Assembly (NCBI GenBank): GCA_947458525.1
Contig: CANHAG010000039.1
Span: forward strand, 1 to 8,178
DNA from: Rhodospirillaceae bacterium
GTDB lineage: Bacteria > Pseudomonadota > Alphaproteobacteria > Rickettsiales > UBA3002
Length of the DNA stretch: 8,178 nt
Direction of reading: 5' to 3'
This document shows, piece after piece, positions 1 to 6,481 of the stretch. The number at the start of each line of letters is the position of its first letter. Positions within the stretch are counted from its first letter, which is position 1. Made by a program: the position numbers and the translations under genes. Under the pieces are notes generated by a model, which made no database searches, was not told the origin of the DNA, and saw nothing but the letters and a program-made list of their open reading frames with translations.

Positions 1-816
1 GGGCAGGGGAGCAGGCGCTACCGAAGGCACGGCAAGTCCGGGGGTGGTTGCGGCGGGCGCAGGCGCGGCAGGTGGGGCTGATAAAATTGGCACTGAAGGA
101 ATAACAGGCATATTGGATACTGCAGGGGGAGCCTGTGTGCCGGGGGCAATGGGCGCGGCTGGAACCGGCGATGGTAACGCCTGCGCGAAAGGCTGGGGAA
201 TAAGGGGTTGTGAATTCGTCTGGGCAACGGGTGCTGCCGGGGCGGGCGGATAAATGGCGGCGGTGATGGTAACGGTAAGCGGCGTTTCCGGCGGAATGAG
301 GTTCGCAATCTGGTTCCAGCGCGATTGCAACGCGGCGGGCAGAAGCTCCGCAATCTGTTTCGGCGCCGTCACGAGCAGCCCTTCCACACGCACCACTGAT
401 GCGGGCACCGCCGCTTCACCCGCCGCTGCCGCTGCCGAAGGGCGCGGCAGGAGTGCGCTGGTGAGAATAGTATCTTCCACCGGTAAGACGGCTTGCGCCT
501 TTAGCGCGTAATCGGCTGGGGTCAGCCCATCAATCGTGATGATTCTCGCAAGGCTCGGCTGGGTAGGGTCGACCCGCACCACCACATCGCTGCCGGTTTT
601 CAGAAAAATTTCACTTTTTATCAGGATATCGCCAAGACTCGTGCGCAGAATGGGGTTCTGCTGCGCGTCGCGGTTCACCACAAACCCTTCTATCAGTGTT
701 CCCGCCGCCAGCCCCTGCAGCGCCTGCGGGGTGGAGCCCTGCTGACTCGCCGCAGTTGTGGCAAGCGGCTGGATGGTGATGGTGGAATTTACTGGAGGAA
801 CAATCGGGGCAGCCAT
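1..816 (-). CDS. Pro/Ala-rich protein, possibly the N-terminal half of a FliK-like hook-length protein (3' end beyond window)
   Basis: An uninterrupted frame of 272 codons runs from ATG 816 to the left edge without a stop, so the gene is incomplete. Residues 1-35 are polar and Pro/Thr/Gln-rich. Residues 36-97 look like a small beta-rich domain: GLAAGTLIEGFVVNR, then PILRTSLGDILIKSEIFL and GSDVVVRVD. The arrangement recalls the N-terminal segment seen in some alphaproteobacterial FliK-like proteins. Residues 98-187 form a second predicted folded part, including LVTAPKQIAELLPAAL and ITAAIYPP. From 188 to the edge the chain is low-complexity Pro/Ala. FliK proteins have such flexible middle regions before a conserved C-terminal domain, which would lie outside this window. 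The gap after flhG is nine bases with a stop-embedded ribosome binding site, so it belongs to the operon. The gene is well supported; the FliK identity is a guess from context and composition. Confidence 0.8.
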   Translation of the reverse strand, partial: MAAPIVPPVNSTITIQPLATTAASQQGSTPQALQGLAAGTLIEGFVVNRDAQQNPILRTSLGDILIKSEIFLKTGSDVVVRVDPTQPSLARIITIDGLTPADYALKAQAVLPVEDTILTSALLPRPSAAAAAGEAAVPASVVRVEGLLVTAPKQIAELLPAALQSRWNQIANLIPPETPLTVTITAAIYPPAPAAPVAQTNSQPLIPQPFAQALPSPVPAAPIAPGTQAPPAVSNMPVIPSVPILSAPPAAPAPAATTPGLAVPSVAPAPLP

Positions 817-823
817 AGGCCTG

Positions 824-829
824 CCTCAC
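824..829 (-). promoter_or_regulatory. Ribosome binding site merged with the flhG stop codon
   Basis: The sense strand reads GTGAGG, in which TGA is the flhG stop and GAGG is the Shine-Dalgarno core, seven bases before the ATG at 816. The placement decides the start of the left-edge gene and implies translational coupling to flhG. Confidence 0.75.
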
Positions 830-1596
830 TCTTTACGTAAAAGCTTGATCGAAATCGTTGCCGCGTCGGAAGCGGCAGTGGTGAAGGGCGCGGTGGTAAT
901 CAGCGAGCTTTGCTGACGGATGGCGTCTTTCACCTTGTTATCTTTGCGGATGATGCCGAGCATCGCCGGGGTGAAGTTGAGGAAACTGCTCGTTGCCCGG
1001 CTGATGGTGGCATAGGTTTTTTCGCCCTCTTTCTGCGAGGCGGCCTGATTCACCACAATCTGCAGATGCGGCGCCTGCTCGCGGCTGATGCAGAGCTTGA
1101 TGAAAGCGTATGCATCGGTGAGGGAGGTCGGCTCGTCAATAATCACCACCACGATTTTTTTAGCGAGAGAAGACATATATTGCACATGCTGTTCAATCCC
1201 CGCACCCAGATCGATGATCACATAATCATATTCGCGCGCAAGCTCCGTCAGCTGCGCGCCTACCGGCTGCAATCTGCTAAGCCCGAGGCTGGCCATGCTG
1301 GTAGAGCCGGAACGCCCGGCGAGAATATCGAACTTGCCTTCCGGATAGGGGGTCACGGCCTCTTTCAGCGTCACCTGACCGTTAAACACAGCGGCAAGAT
1401 CGCGCACGGGCGTCAGCCCCAGCTGCACATCCACATTGGCAAGGCCGATATCGCCATCAAACAGCAGGGTCTTGCGGCCGGCGCGGGCGAACAGATGCGC
1501 GAGCGTAATCGAAAACCATGTCTTGCCGACCCCGCCTTTGCCCGAGGCCACGGCAATGATGTTTTCAGCAAAAACAGGCGGGGAAGATACGTTCAT
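826..1596 (-). CDS. flhG: FlhG/MinD-like ParA-family ATPase controlling flagellar number
   Basis: This ParA/MinD-type ATPase (also called FleN or YlxH) usually limits flagellar number and stimulates the GTPase of FlhF, encoded just upstream. The 256-residue product carries the deviant Walker A GKGGVGKT at 19-26, including the signature Lys20. It also has the switch I segment FDGDIGLANVDVQLGL at 46-61 and switch II VIIDLGAG at 126-133. Only about a dozen residues precede the first strand. The DQAxxLR-type N-terminal motif that lets many FlhG proteins activate FlhF is not seen. The C-terminus stops soon after IKLLRKE without an obvious long membrane-targeting helix. ATG 1596 has AGGA immediately after the flhF TAA (gap 10 bases). 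A plain MinD is less likely because no minC or minE is adjacent and flhF is. Family assignment is firm; its exact effect on FlhF is inferred. Confidence 0.9.
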   Translation of the reverse strand: MNVSSPPVFAENIIAVASGKGGVGKTWFSITLAHLFARAGRKTLLFDGDIGLANVDVQLGLTPVRDLAAVFNGQVTLKEAVTPYPEGKFDILAGRSGSTSMASLGLSRLQPVGAQLTELAREYDYVIIDLGAGIEQHVQYMSSLAKKIVVVIIDEPTSLTDAYAFIKLCISREQAPHLQIVVNQAASQKEGEKTYATISRATSSFLNFTPAMLGIIRKDNKVKDAIRQQSSLITTAPFTTAASDAATISIKLLRKE

Positions 1597-1606
1597 AGAA
1601 GTTCCT

Positions 1607-2581
1607 TTATTGGGTCAGACGTTCACGTTCCACCCGCATCATCTGCACGGCGAGCAAATCGGGCGTTAAAGGCTGGCAGGGATCGGCCGGGCTGGCACTG
1701 GTGCTGAGGTTGGCGAAGCGAAACTGGTGATGGGTGAGCATGGCAAAAATACCGTTCCAGTGGCGCGCGGCATCTGCCCGGGTAATCACCAGCCTTGTGA
1801 TGGGCAGGAAAGAAAACACGCTGGCCATCTCCACCGACTCGGCCGCATCCATACCCGCCGCGGCGACAAGCACCGGCTCCACCTGCTGCAGGGTGGCCAG
1901 CTCGCCCAGCTGTTTCAAATCCGCAAATTCATAGATATTGACGCCTGCGCTATCAATCAGCACATGTGCCTCTGGTACGCTGTCTTTGAGGAGCGACTTC
2001 AGCGCGCTGCGGGTGGAGACCACGTGAAACGGCACATCTAAAATCTGGGCGAGGCCGGCCAGACCATCGGTGCCGCCGAATCGGTCAACATCGGTAGAAA
2101 CCAGCACCATGGGGCGCTTAAGCAGGGCGAGCATGGTGGCAAACTTGGCAATGGCCGTGGTTTTGCCTGCTCCATGCGCGCCAATCAGCATGAAGGCTTT
2201 GGCGGGCGGCGTGGCGGCTTCGGAAAGCGGCGTAAATTCAAAGGTGGTCTCAAGCGCGTGTGCCAGCATGGTCTCGGTGGCATCTACCGGCGAGGTATTT
2301 CCCACACGCGCAGCGGCACCTGCCATTTCCAGTCGGCTGAAAAGCGGGTCGGCAATCTGGTGAAAACGCAGCACACGCGCCAGCATCGGCAAGGACGGGT
2401 GCGAGGCTTCAGCGCCGACTGGCGGGCCGTCATCCGGCGCTTCAATGCCAAACGTCACGATGATGCCTTGTGATCCGGGAGCTTTGCGTGATTGCAGCAG
2501 CACCGCATCTTCGCCGAATTTCTGCCGGGCGACTTCCAGCGCTTCCTGCATATTTTTCGCGGTGATCTGTTTCATTCTCAT
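1607..2581 (-). CDS. flhF: FlhF, SRP-type GTPase for flagellar placement (divergent)
   Basis: FlhF is a signal-recognition-particle family GTPase that helps define where flagella are assembled and is regulated by FlhG. The protein has 324 residues, short for the family. Its N-terminus (MKQITAKNMQEALEVAR, then KFGEDAVLLQSRK) is the typical FlhF B-domain opening. The GTPase domain has G1 GAHGAGKTT at 134-142, the insertion-box region STDVDRFGG at 162-170 with the conserved Arg167, G3 as DSAGVN at 210-215 in place of DTAGRN, and G4 as TRAD at 267-270 in place of TKLD. The loss of the G3 arginine and altered G4 suggest changed nucleotide handling, though similar changes are, as I recall, common in alphaproteobacterial FlhF. 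ATG 2581 overlaps the flhA stop (ATGA) and has only a weak AGGT site, so it probably depends on flhA translation. The in-frame ATG at 2575 lacks a properly spaced site. Confidence 0.9.
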   Translation of the reverse strand: MRMKQITAKNMQEALEVARQKFGEDAVLLQSRKAPGSQGIIVTFGIEAPDDGPPVGAEASHPSLPMLARVLRFHQIADPLFSRLEMAGAAARVGNTSPVDATETMLAHALETTFEFTPLSEAATPPAKAFMLIGAHGAGKTTAIAKFATMLALLKRPMVLVSTDVDRFGGTDGLAGLAQILDVPFHVVSTRSALKSLLKDSVPEAHVLIDSAGVNIYEFADLKQLGELATLQQVEPVLVAAAGMDAAESVEMASVFSFLPITRLVITRADAARHWNGIFAMLTHHQFRFANLSTSASPADPCQPLTPDLLAVQMMRVERERLTQ

Positions 2582-4746
2582 AACTGACCTACCGTTTTAA
2601 TCCGCGCACGCGGGTAGATTTCATTTTGCGACATGACCACTGTCTGTGCGCGGAAACGCTCGATAATCGAGCGCACATAGGGGCGGATGGTGGGGCTGGT
2701 CAGCAATACGGGCATTTCGCCCTGCATGGCGAGGTGATCAAATTTCGAGCGCACCAGCGTGATGAATTCCTGAATTCTGCTTGGCGCCATGGAGAGAATT
2801 TTTTCATCCCCCTCGCCTGAGAGGGATTCTACAAATGCCTGCTCCCATCCCGGTGACATGGCGAGGATGGGGATATATCCCTCCTCATTCGTGTGGGCGT
2901 GGCTGATCTGGCGCGCCAGACGCATACGCACATGTTCGGTAATCAGCTGCACATTCTGTGTCACGCGGCTGGCCTCGGCGACTGCTTCCATAATGGTGGC
3001 AAGGTCGCGCACCGAAATCTGTTCAGCCAGCAGATTCTGCAGCACGCGCTGCACGCCGCTGACAGAAATCTGTGAGGGGATGGTCTCGCTGATGAGCTTC
3101 TGCTCTTCCTTACCCAGATCATCAAGCAGCTTCTGCGTTTCCGCGTAAGACAGAAGCTCCGCCATATTTTCTTTTATAATTTCGGTCAGGTGCGTGGTGA
3201 CCACGGTGGGCGGATCAACCACAGTGTAATTACGAAACAGTGCTTCTTCGCGGTAATTCTCCGTCACCCACATGGCGGGCAGGCCGAAGGTCGGCTCCAC
3301 CGTTTCTTCGCCAGGGAGAGTAATTTTGCTGCCCGCCGGGTCCATCACCAGAAGCATATCGGGGCGGATATCGCCGCGCGCGGTCTCAACTTCCTTCACT
3401 TTCAGCACATAACTATTGGCGGGTAATTGCATATTATCCTGAATACGCACAGGCGGCATCACAAACCCGTATTCGCGCGCAATCTGCTTGCGCAGCGCTT
3501 TTATCTGCTCGGTCAAGCGGTGACCTTTCTGGTAATTAATAAGGGGTAAAAGCCCATAGCCAAGCTCAAGTCTGAGGCTGTCAATATGCAGGGTTTCACT
3601 GATTTTTTCTTCGACCGGCGATGGCTGGCCGGGTGCGCCCGTGGCCATAGGCGCTTCGCCCGGGCGGGCAGGGGCGCCGCCCGGTGCCATTCCCTTAGCG
3701 GCAATGGCGGCTTTGTTGGTTTTCTGCATGGTATAGGCGATATAAGCCGTGACCAGCGACAGGATGAAAAACGGCGCAAAAGGAATGCCCGGCAGAAGCG
3801 CAAACCCCATAAGAAGAAAGCTGGTAACGCCAAGCGGCGCTGGCATGCGCGAAAGCTGGCCGAGAATGGCTTTGTCAGAAGAGCCATCCACCCCGGCTTT
3901 GGTCACAAGCATACCGGCACCGGTCGAAACGATAAGGGCGGGGATCTGCGAGACCAACCCATCCCCGATTGTCAGTTTGGTGTAGGTATCGAGTGCCTCG
4001 CTGAAGGTAAGGTCATTGATGACGATACCGATAATCATACCACCAATGAGGTTGATGAAGGTGATGAGCAGCCCCGCAATCGCGTCGCCGCGAACGAATT
4101 TACTCGCCCCGTCCATCGCGCCGAAGAAGGTGCTTTCATCCTCCAGCTCCTTTCGGCGGCGCTTGGCTTCTTTTTCGTCAATCATTCCGGCGGAAAGATC
4201 CGCATCAATCGCCATCTGCTTACCGGGCATGGCATCAAGCGAAAAACGCGCCGAGACTTCGGCAATTCGGCCGGAGCCTTTGGTAATCACCACGAAATTG
4301 ATGATCGTGAGAATGCCGAAAATAATCGCGCCGATCAGCACCGAGCCTTCGGTGATGAAGCTGCCAAAGGCCTGAATCACGTGGCCGGCGGCGGCGGGGC
4401 CTTCATGCCCGTGGGCGAGAATCAGGCGGGTGGTGGCAATGTTGAGCGCAAGGCGCAGCAGGGTGGCAACAAGCAGAATCGTTGGGAAGGAGCTCATATC
4501 GAGCGGCTTATTCACGAACAGCACCGTCATCAGAATCAGCACCGAGACGGTGAAAGAAATGCTGAGCAGCATATCAAGCAGCCATGGCGGCACCGGAAAT
4601 ACCAGCACCATCAGAATACCGATGATGCCAAGGGCGAAGAGAATATCGCTGCGCTGCGCCGTGCTCTGCGCGCTTTTACGCATGCCCGGAAGATTCATCC
4701 GTGCGAGCGAAAAACGTCCCTCAGGTGGTGGTGCAGCGTCTGCCAT
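2578..4746 (-). CDS. flhA: Flagellar type III export gate protein FlhA
   Basis: FlhA is the main inner-membrane component of the flagellar export gate. It takes part in proton-driven secretion, and its cytosolic ring binds chaperone-substrate complexes. The 722 residues match a full-length FlhA. Hydrophobic segments are visible at roughly 34-52, 55-78, 88-112, 130-155, 222-245, 262-282, 304-320 and 322-340, the expected eight. The FHIPEP signature loop runs from about 154 to 186 (TKGSGRIAEVSARFSLDAMP, then GKQMAIDADL). A Gly/Ala/Pro-rich linker at about 345-380 precedes the cytosolic domain (about 380-722), which keeps the FlhA layout with LRLELGYGLLPL and IRPYVRSIIERF. ATG 4746 overlaps the flbD stop as TGATG and has AGGTGG six bases upstream. 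The stop overlaps the flhF start as ATGA. A virulence-type SctV homologue is excluded by the flagellar neighbours. Confidence 0.98.
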   Translation of the reverse strand: MADAAPPPEGRFSLARMNLPGMRKSAQSTAQRSDILFALGIIGILMVLVFPVPPWLLDMLLSISFTVSVLILMTVLFVNKPLDMSSFPTILLVATLLRLALNIATTRLILAHGHEGPAAAGHVIQAFGSFITEGSVLIGAIIFGILTIINFVVITKGSGRIAEVSARFSLDAMPGKQMAIDADLSAGMIDEKEAKRRRKELEDESTFFGAMDGASKFVRGDAIAGLLITFINLIGGMIIGIVINDLTFSEALDTYTKLTIGDGLVSQIPALIVSTGAGMLVTKAGVDGSSDKAILGQLSRMPAPLGVTSFLLMGFALLPGIPFAPFFILSLVTAYIAYTMQKTNKAAIAAKGMAPGGAPARPGEAPMATGAPGQPSPVEEKISETLHIDSLRLELGYGLLPLINYQKGHRLTEQIKALRKQIAREYGFVMPPVRIQDNMQLPANSYVLKVKEVETARGDIRPDMLLVMDPAGSKITLPGEETVEPTFGLPAMWVTENYREEALFRNYTVVDPPTVVTTHLTEIIKENMAELLSYAETQKLLDDLGKEEQKLISETIPSQISVSGVQRVLQNLLAEQISVRDLATIMEAVAEASRVTQNVQLITEHVRMRLARQISHAHTNEEGYIPILAMSPGWEQAFVESLSGEGDEKILSMAPSRIQEFITLVRSKFDHLAMQGEMPVLLTSPTIRPYVRSIIERFRAQTVVMSQNEIYPRARIKTVGQL

Positions 4747-6125
4747 CAGTAGCCACCTGTGCCGGTTTTAGACTCCAGTTCTTCGTTATACTGCCGCAGT
4801 TTATTGCGTAAGGTGCGGATGGAAATCCCCAGAATCTGGGCAGCCTGCGTGCGATTGCCCAAGCAATGATCCAGCGTATCAAGAATCAGCTCGCGCTCCA
4901 CCTCTTCTACCGTGCGCCCCACCAGATCGCTCTTTTTCGCAGGCATATCGCCTGCCGGTGTTGGCGCTACTACGCGCGGAGCTTCGGGCAGTTTTACCGC
5001 AGACGTTGCTATTCCCATGGTAGCGGGAATGTTCTTGAGTAAAATCGCCTCCGCATCAATCGCGTTGCCCTGCGCCATCAGCACGCTGCGGTGCAGGGTA
5101 TTTTCCAGCTCGCGCACATTGCCCGGCCAGGGGTAGGATTTGAGTTTGGTGAGCGCCTCCGCCGTGAGTTTGCGCGGCGGCAGGCCGTTGGCTTTAGAAT
5201 ATTTATCAATAAAGAATTCAGCGAGTGGTGGAATATCATCCACACGTTCCGCCAATTTTGGCAGATGGATGCTGATGACATTCAGGCGGAAATAGAGATC
5301 CTCACGGAACGTGCCGCGTTTCACTTCCGCTTCAAGATCGCGGTTGGAGGTTGCAAGAATGCGCAGGTTCACCTTGATGGGCTTGGTGCCGCCCACACGG
5401 TCAATCTCACGCTCCTGAATCGCGCGCAGCAGCTTGGCCTGCAGGCGGATATCCATTTCGCTGATTTCATCCAGCAGCAATGTGCCGTTGCTGGCTTCTT
5501 CAAACTTGCCGATACGCCGCGCCTGCGCGCCGGTAAAGGCGCCTTTTTCGTGGCCGAACAATTCGGACTCAAGCAGATGCTCGGGGATCGCCGCGCAGTT
5601 CACCGAGATAAACGGCTTGGTCGCGCGCGGGGATTTGCGGTGTATATAGCGGGCGATGATTTCCTTCCCCGTGCCCGATTCGCCGGTAATCAGCACGCTG
5701 GCGTCCGACTGGGCGATCTGCTCTGCAGTTGCAAGCACGCGGCGCATTACCTCGGATCCGTGGATAACGGAGTGGCTTTCCTCAGCAATGGCTTCGAGCA
5801 CTGCAGCGATCAGCTCTTCATCCGGCGGCAGGGGGATATATTCCTTTGCGCCTGCCTTGATAGCGGCGGTGGCGAGTTTTACATCCACCTGAATGCCGCA
5901 GGCAACCAGCGGCACGCTGATACGTTCATTTTCAAGCATGCCGATGAAACGCGCAATATCCTGATGCACCTCGATCATGATCACATCCGCCCCTTGCCCG
6001 TCGCAGAGCATGGCATAGGCGGCGTCAATATCCGCCACTTGAGCCACTTTCGCGCCATGCTCCCGCGCGATGCGGCTGGCCGTGCCGATTTGCCCTTCCA
6101 GATCTCCCACAATCAACAGACGCAT
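4746..6125 (-). CDS. flbD: FlbD, sigma-54-dependent flagellar transcriptional regulator
   Basis: FlbD is a bacterial enhancer-binding protein. In Caulobacter it activates sigma-54 promoters of late flagellar genes, represses the early fliF operon, and is controlled by FliX. With the start at 6125 it has 459 residues. Residues 1-115 are a receiver-like domain opening [12 protein letters not shown], very like Caulobacter FlbD. Its phosphorylation pocket is degenerate: Glu52 sits where the phospho-Asp is expected, and the conserved Thr and Lys are replaced (Ala75, and YIPLPP near 96-101). The AAA+ domain follows with Walker A GESGTGKE (148-155), the sigma-54-contacting GAFTGA (195-200), Walker B LLLDEIS (216-222) and PWPGNVREL (332-340). 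A Pro/Ala linker (about 375-395) leads to a Fis-type helix-turn-helix (about 424-447). The stop TGA shares one base with the flhA ATG, suggesting coupled translation. NtrC-type paralogues are the only alternative; the N-terminus argues for FlbD. Confidence 0.95.
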   Translation of the reverse strand: MRLLIVGDLEGQIGTASRIAREHGAKVAQVADIDAAYAMLCDGQGADVIMIEVHQDIARFIGMLENERISVPLVACGIQVDVKLATAAIKAGAKEYIPLPPDEELIAAVLEAIAEESHSVIHGSEVMRRVLATAEQIAQSDASVLITGESGTGKEIIARYIHRKSPRATKPFISVNCAAIPEHLLESELFGHEKGAFTGAQARRIGKFEEASNGTLLLDEISEMDIRLQAKLLRAIQEREIDRVGGTKPIKVNLRILATSNRDLEAEVKRGTFREDLYFRLNVISIHLPKLAERVDDIPPLAEFFIDKYSKANGLPPRKLTAEALTKLKSYPWPGNVRELENTLHRSVLMAQGNAIDAEAILLKNIPATMGIATSAVKLPEAPRVVAPTPAGDMPAKKSDLVGRTVEEVERELILDTLDHCLGNRTQAAQILGISIRTLRNKLRQYNEELESKTGTGGY

Positions 6126-6130
6126 ACACA

Positions 6131-6136
6131 CCTCCC
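6131..6136 (-). promoter_or_regulatory. Strong ribosome binding site that sets the flbD start
   Basis: GGGAGG lies five to six bases before the ATG at 6125. This is the strongest Shine-Dalgarno match in the window. It supports ATG 6125 over the in-frame TTG at 6167, which directly follows the fliN stop and would add 14 residues with no family resemblance. Confidence 0.85.
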
Positions 6137-6138
6137 TG

Positions 6139-6160
6139 GCATTTCGTTCATGCGAAACGC
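6139..6160 (-). promoter_or_regulatory. Predicted mRNA hairpin between fliN and flbD
   Basis: In the sense transcript an 8-base arm GCGUUUCG (6160-6153) pairs with CGAAAUGC (6146-6139) around a six-base loop CAUGAA. Seven pairs are Watson-Crick and one is G-U. That wobble would be an A-C mismatch in the opposite strand, so the fold favours the flbD sense RNA. The stem ends two bases before the flbD Shine-Dalgarno sequence. No U-run follows, so it does not look like an intrinsic terminator. A role in flbD translation, mRNA processing or stability is inference; an 8-bp stem can also arise by chance. Confidence 0.45.
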
Positions 6161-6167
6161 TCTGCAA

Positions 6168-6464
6168 TTATTTTTCTGCTTTAATAATCTCCGTCATCGT
6201 CACGCCGACCTTATCTTCCACCACCACCACTTCCCCGCGGGCGACCAGACGGCTATTGACAAAAATATCGACCGGTTCGCCCACTTTGCGGTCAAGTTCC
6301 ACGACCGCACCGCGGCCAAGCTTGAGCAGCTGCTGCACCTGCATGCTGGTTTTGCCAAGCACGACCGAAATCTGCACCGGAATATCGCTTACCGCTTCAA
6401 GCGTGATGTTGCCTTCGGTATTTTCACCAAGCGGTGTCGCAATGTCTGGGGTTGGGTCAGCCAT
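6168..6464 (-). CDS. fliN: Flagellar motor switch protein FliN
   Basis: FliN forms the base of the cytoplasmic C-ring with FliM and helps dock the FliH-FliI export ATPase complex. The product has 98 residues, a compact single-domain FliN. After about 20 polar, weakly conserved residues it is one SpoA (surface presentation of antigens) domain: a strand with IPVQISVVLGK at 28-38, then LLKLGRGAVVELD at 46-58, GEPVDIFVN at 62-70, and RLVARGEVVVVEDKVGVTMTEI at 72-93, split here only by naming. The G-E-P-V-D-I-F-V-N segment is diagnostic. ATG at 6464 has a good GAGGAA ribosome binding site; the gap after fliH is 17 bases. It stops with TAA at 6168-6170. No fliM is visible here; in Caulobacter-type genomes fliM lies in another cluster. 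Spa33/SctQ-type secretion proteins share this domain, but the neighbours settle the flagellar assignment. Confidence 0.96.
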   Translation of the reverse strand: MADPTPDIATPLGENTEGNITLEAVSDIPVQISVVLGKTSMQVQQLLKLGRGAVVELDRKVGEPVDIFVNSRLVARGEVVVVEDKVGVTMTEIIKAEK

Positions 6465-6481
6465 AAATTCCTCGTTTCTTG

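Noticed and set aside
1..250. Pro/Ala-coding region as a DNA tandem repeat
   Set aside because: The protein is compositionally biased, but no repeat unit with a constant length can be seen in the bases.
611..829. Minus-strand frame of 72 codons starting with GTG at 829
   Set aside because: It is out of frame with the longer ATG 816 frame, has a Cys/His-rich unnatural composition, and ends early, while the 816 frame stays open to the window edge.
910..1707. Plus-strand open frame of 265 codons opposite flhG and the end of flhF
   Set aside because: It is antisense to a clear ParA-family ATPase and has no recognisable motif or convincing ribosome binding site.
2250..2275. GTGCCA on the plus strand as the -24 element of a minus-strand sigma-54 promoter inside flhF
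   Set aside because: The matching GC-containing -12 element is not found at the required spacing (CAAG instead of GCAA), so no sigma-54 promoter is supported.
3586..4752. Plus-strand open frame of 388 codons opposite flhA
   Set aside because: The translation is dominated by Arg, Gly, His, Asn and Gln, typical of the complement of a membrane protein gene, and flhA is certain.
6139..6160. The fliN-flbD hairpin as an intrinsic terminator
   Set aside because: The stem is short and AU-containing, and it is followed by CAGGGAGG instead of a U-run.
6126..6167. In-frame TTG at 6167 as the start of flbD
   Set aside because: It adds 14 residues unlike any FlbD, and the ATG at 6125 has both a strong GGGAGG site and the conserved MRLLIVG opening.
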